Below are positions 6,196-6,892 of a DNA stretch of 6,892 bases, piece by piece (the stretch's first letter is position 1; every line of letters begins with the position of its first letter). A program made the translations under genes and the position numbers. Under the pieces are notes generated by a model. It saw nothing but the letters and a program-made list of their open reading frames with translations. It made no database searches and was not told where the DNA came from. The stretch is from Alistipes sp. (GTDB taxonomy: Bacteria > Bacteroidota > Bacteroidia > Bacteroidales > Rikenellaceae). Location of the stretch: assembly GCA_014796635.1 (NCBI GenBank), contig JAAVIK010000001.1, positions 64,664 through 71,555 on the forward strand, in the 5' to 3' direction.

Positions 6196-6226
6196 TTTGA
6201 AAAACAGGCCGTGCGTACTATTTTTG
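6196..6226 (+). promoter_or_regulatory. Promoter of the helix-hairpin-helix gene
   Basis: TTTG (6196-6199), a 19-nt spacer, and TATTTTTG (6219-6226) match the Bacteroidota consensus exactly. An A-rich tract (about 6180-6195) lies just upstream, in contrast to the GC-rich surroundings. The predicted start near 6233 gives a leader of only ~17 nt. Confidence 0.8.
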
Positions 6227-6249
6227 CTGGGGAAACGGAAAGCCGAAAG

Positions 6250-6892
6250 ATGAGATTATTCACGGAAAGGGAGATACGGGCTGCGGCGATATTCCTGCCG
6301 CTGGCGCTGCTGGCGGCGGCGTGTCTGCTGCTGGCCCGGCCGCGGCAACGCCCGGAAGCGGCCGAACGGACGGAAAATGCGGCGCAGCGCGGCCCGCTCC
6401 GCCCGGAACCGTTCGACCCCAACACGGTGAGCTACGACCGCCTGCGCGCCATGGGGCTGACGCAGGCGGAGGCGGCGAGCCTGCTGCGCTACCGCTCCTA
6501 CAACAAAGTATTCCGGATACCGGAAGATGTGGCGGCGTGCTACGGAATCGGCGACACGCTCTATCGCGCACTGGCCCCCTACATCCGCATTGCGCGCCGC
6601 TACGCCCGGACCCCGGACGAATACCGCCCGGGGCGCATGGTGGCGGAACCGATCGCGCCGGAACCCTTTCGGATCGACACGGTGAGCGCCCGCTATCTGC
6701 AGGCGATCGGAGCGATGACGCACCGGCAGGCACGGACGCTCGTCAACTGGCGCAACACCCATCCGATCTACGACATGGACGAACTGCGCAAGTGCTACGC
6801 GGTGGACGATTCGGTGGCGGCGGCGCTGGCACCTTATATAATATTCGCGGAACGCGAAGCAGCGGAACCGGCGGGACCGGTCGAACTGAACG
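6250..6892 (+). CDS. Membrane-anchored helix-hairpin-helix protein, 5' part
   Basis: 214 codons are present and the frame is open at the right edge. Residues ~11-28 (AAAIFLPLALLAAACLLL) form one membrane helix or uncleaved signal anchor, followed by a charged Pro/Arg/Glu-rich linker. Two units of about 60 residues follow: FDPNTVSYDRLRAMGLTQAE ... RSYNKVFRIPEDVAACYGI ... LAPYIRI, and FRIDTVSARYLQAIGAMTHR ... THPIYDMDELRKCYAVDD ... LAPYIIF. They follow the ComEA-type helix-hairpin-helix pattern (N-x-A/V, 'L..MGLT..EA..L..YR', then '..F....DL'). A third unit seems to begin at the edge (GPVELN). The known ComEA role is DNA binding at the cell surface during uptake, but Bacteroidota homologues are mostly uncharacterised, so only non-specific nucleic-acid binding is inferred. 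It has its own promoter, and ATG 6250 puts the hydrophobic anchor at the N-terminus. Confidence 0.8.
   Translation, partial: MRLFTEREIRAAAIFLPLALLAAACLLLARPRQRPEAAERTENAAQRGPLRPEPFDPNTVSYDRLRAMGLTQAEAASLLRYRSYNKVFRIPEDVAACYGIGDTLYRALAPYIRIARRYARTPDEYRPGRMVAEPIAPEPFRIDTVSARYLQAIGAMTHRQARTLVNWRNTHPIYDMDELRKCYAVDDSVAAALAPYIIFAEREAAEPAGPVELN

Noticed and set aside
1..6892. CRISPR arrays, insertion sequences, tRNA or rRNA genes
   Set aside because: No regularly spaced repeats, transposase motifs, terminal inverted repeats or cloverleaf/rRNA signatures were seen on either strand.

Overview
The window looks like chromosomal DNA of a GC-rich Bacteroidota, most like Alistipes or a related Bacteroidales. 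Four things point there. Its promoters fit the Bacteroidota form (TTTG, 19-21 nt, TAnnTTTG) rather than the E. coli form, and starts lack clear Shine-Dalgarno sites. It carries a PF14905-type outer-membrane barrel gene. It has a BlaI/BlaR1 pair whose M56 peptidase ends in plug-like repeats. Coding DNA is GC-rich with short AT-rich promoter islands. The genus is an inference; no rRNA or marker gene is present.

Layout: (1) 1-1353 (+), the 3' part of an Omp85/BamA-like outer-membrane barrel protein, cut by the left edge. (2) 1362-3677 (-), a complete TonB-receptor-like outer-membrane barrel protein, convergent with the first gene and only 8 bp from it. Its promoter region holds a 9-nt G/C tract just before the start codon. 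(3) 3747-3784, a strong terminator for the next operon whose U-tract supplies the -33 box of the barrel gene. (4) 3808-5229 and 5232-5597 (-), a blaI-blaR1-type operon: a BlaI/MecI repressor followed 2 nt later by an M56 membrane metallopeptidase. Its promoter is overlaid by AACTA-N7-TAGTT palindromes on an exact 21-bp period. (5) 5598-6249, about 650 bp without a convincing protein gene. It holds the blaI control region, then a possible minus-strand structured RNA (promoter near 6137-6169, 16-bp terminator stem at 5746-5787), then a divergent promoter. (6) 6250-6892 (+), the 5' part of a membrane-anchored helix-hairpin-helix protein, cut by the right edge.

How the parts may work together: the M56 protease probably senses a periplasmic signal and relieves repression by the BlaI-like protein. 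The usual penicillin-binding sensor domain is absent and is replaced by two repeats resembling the plug of TonB-dependent receptors. The next gene on the same strand is itself a plug-and-barrel outer-membrane protein, though with its own promoter, so the two may belong to one envelope circuit; this is inference. The least explained part is the 5746-6130 stretch, where stems contain G-U pairs only when read on the minus strand.
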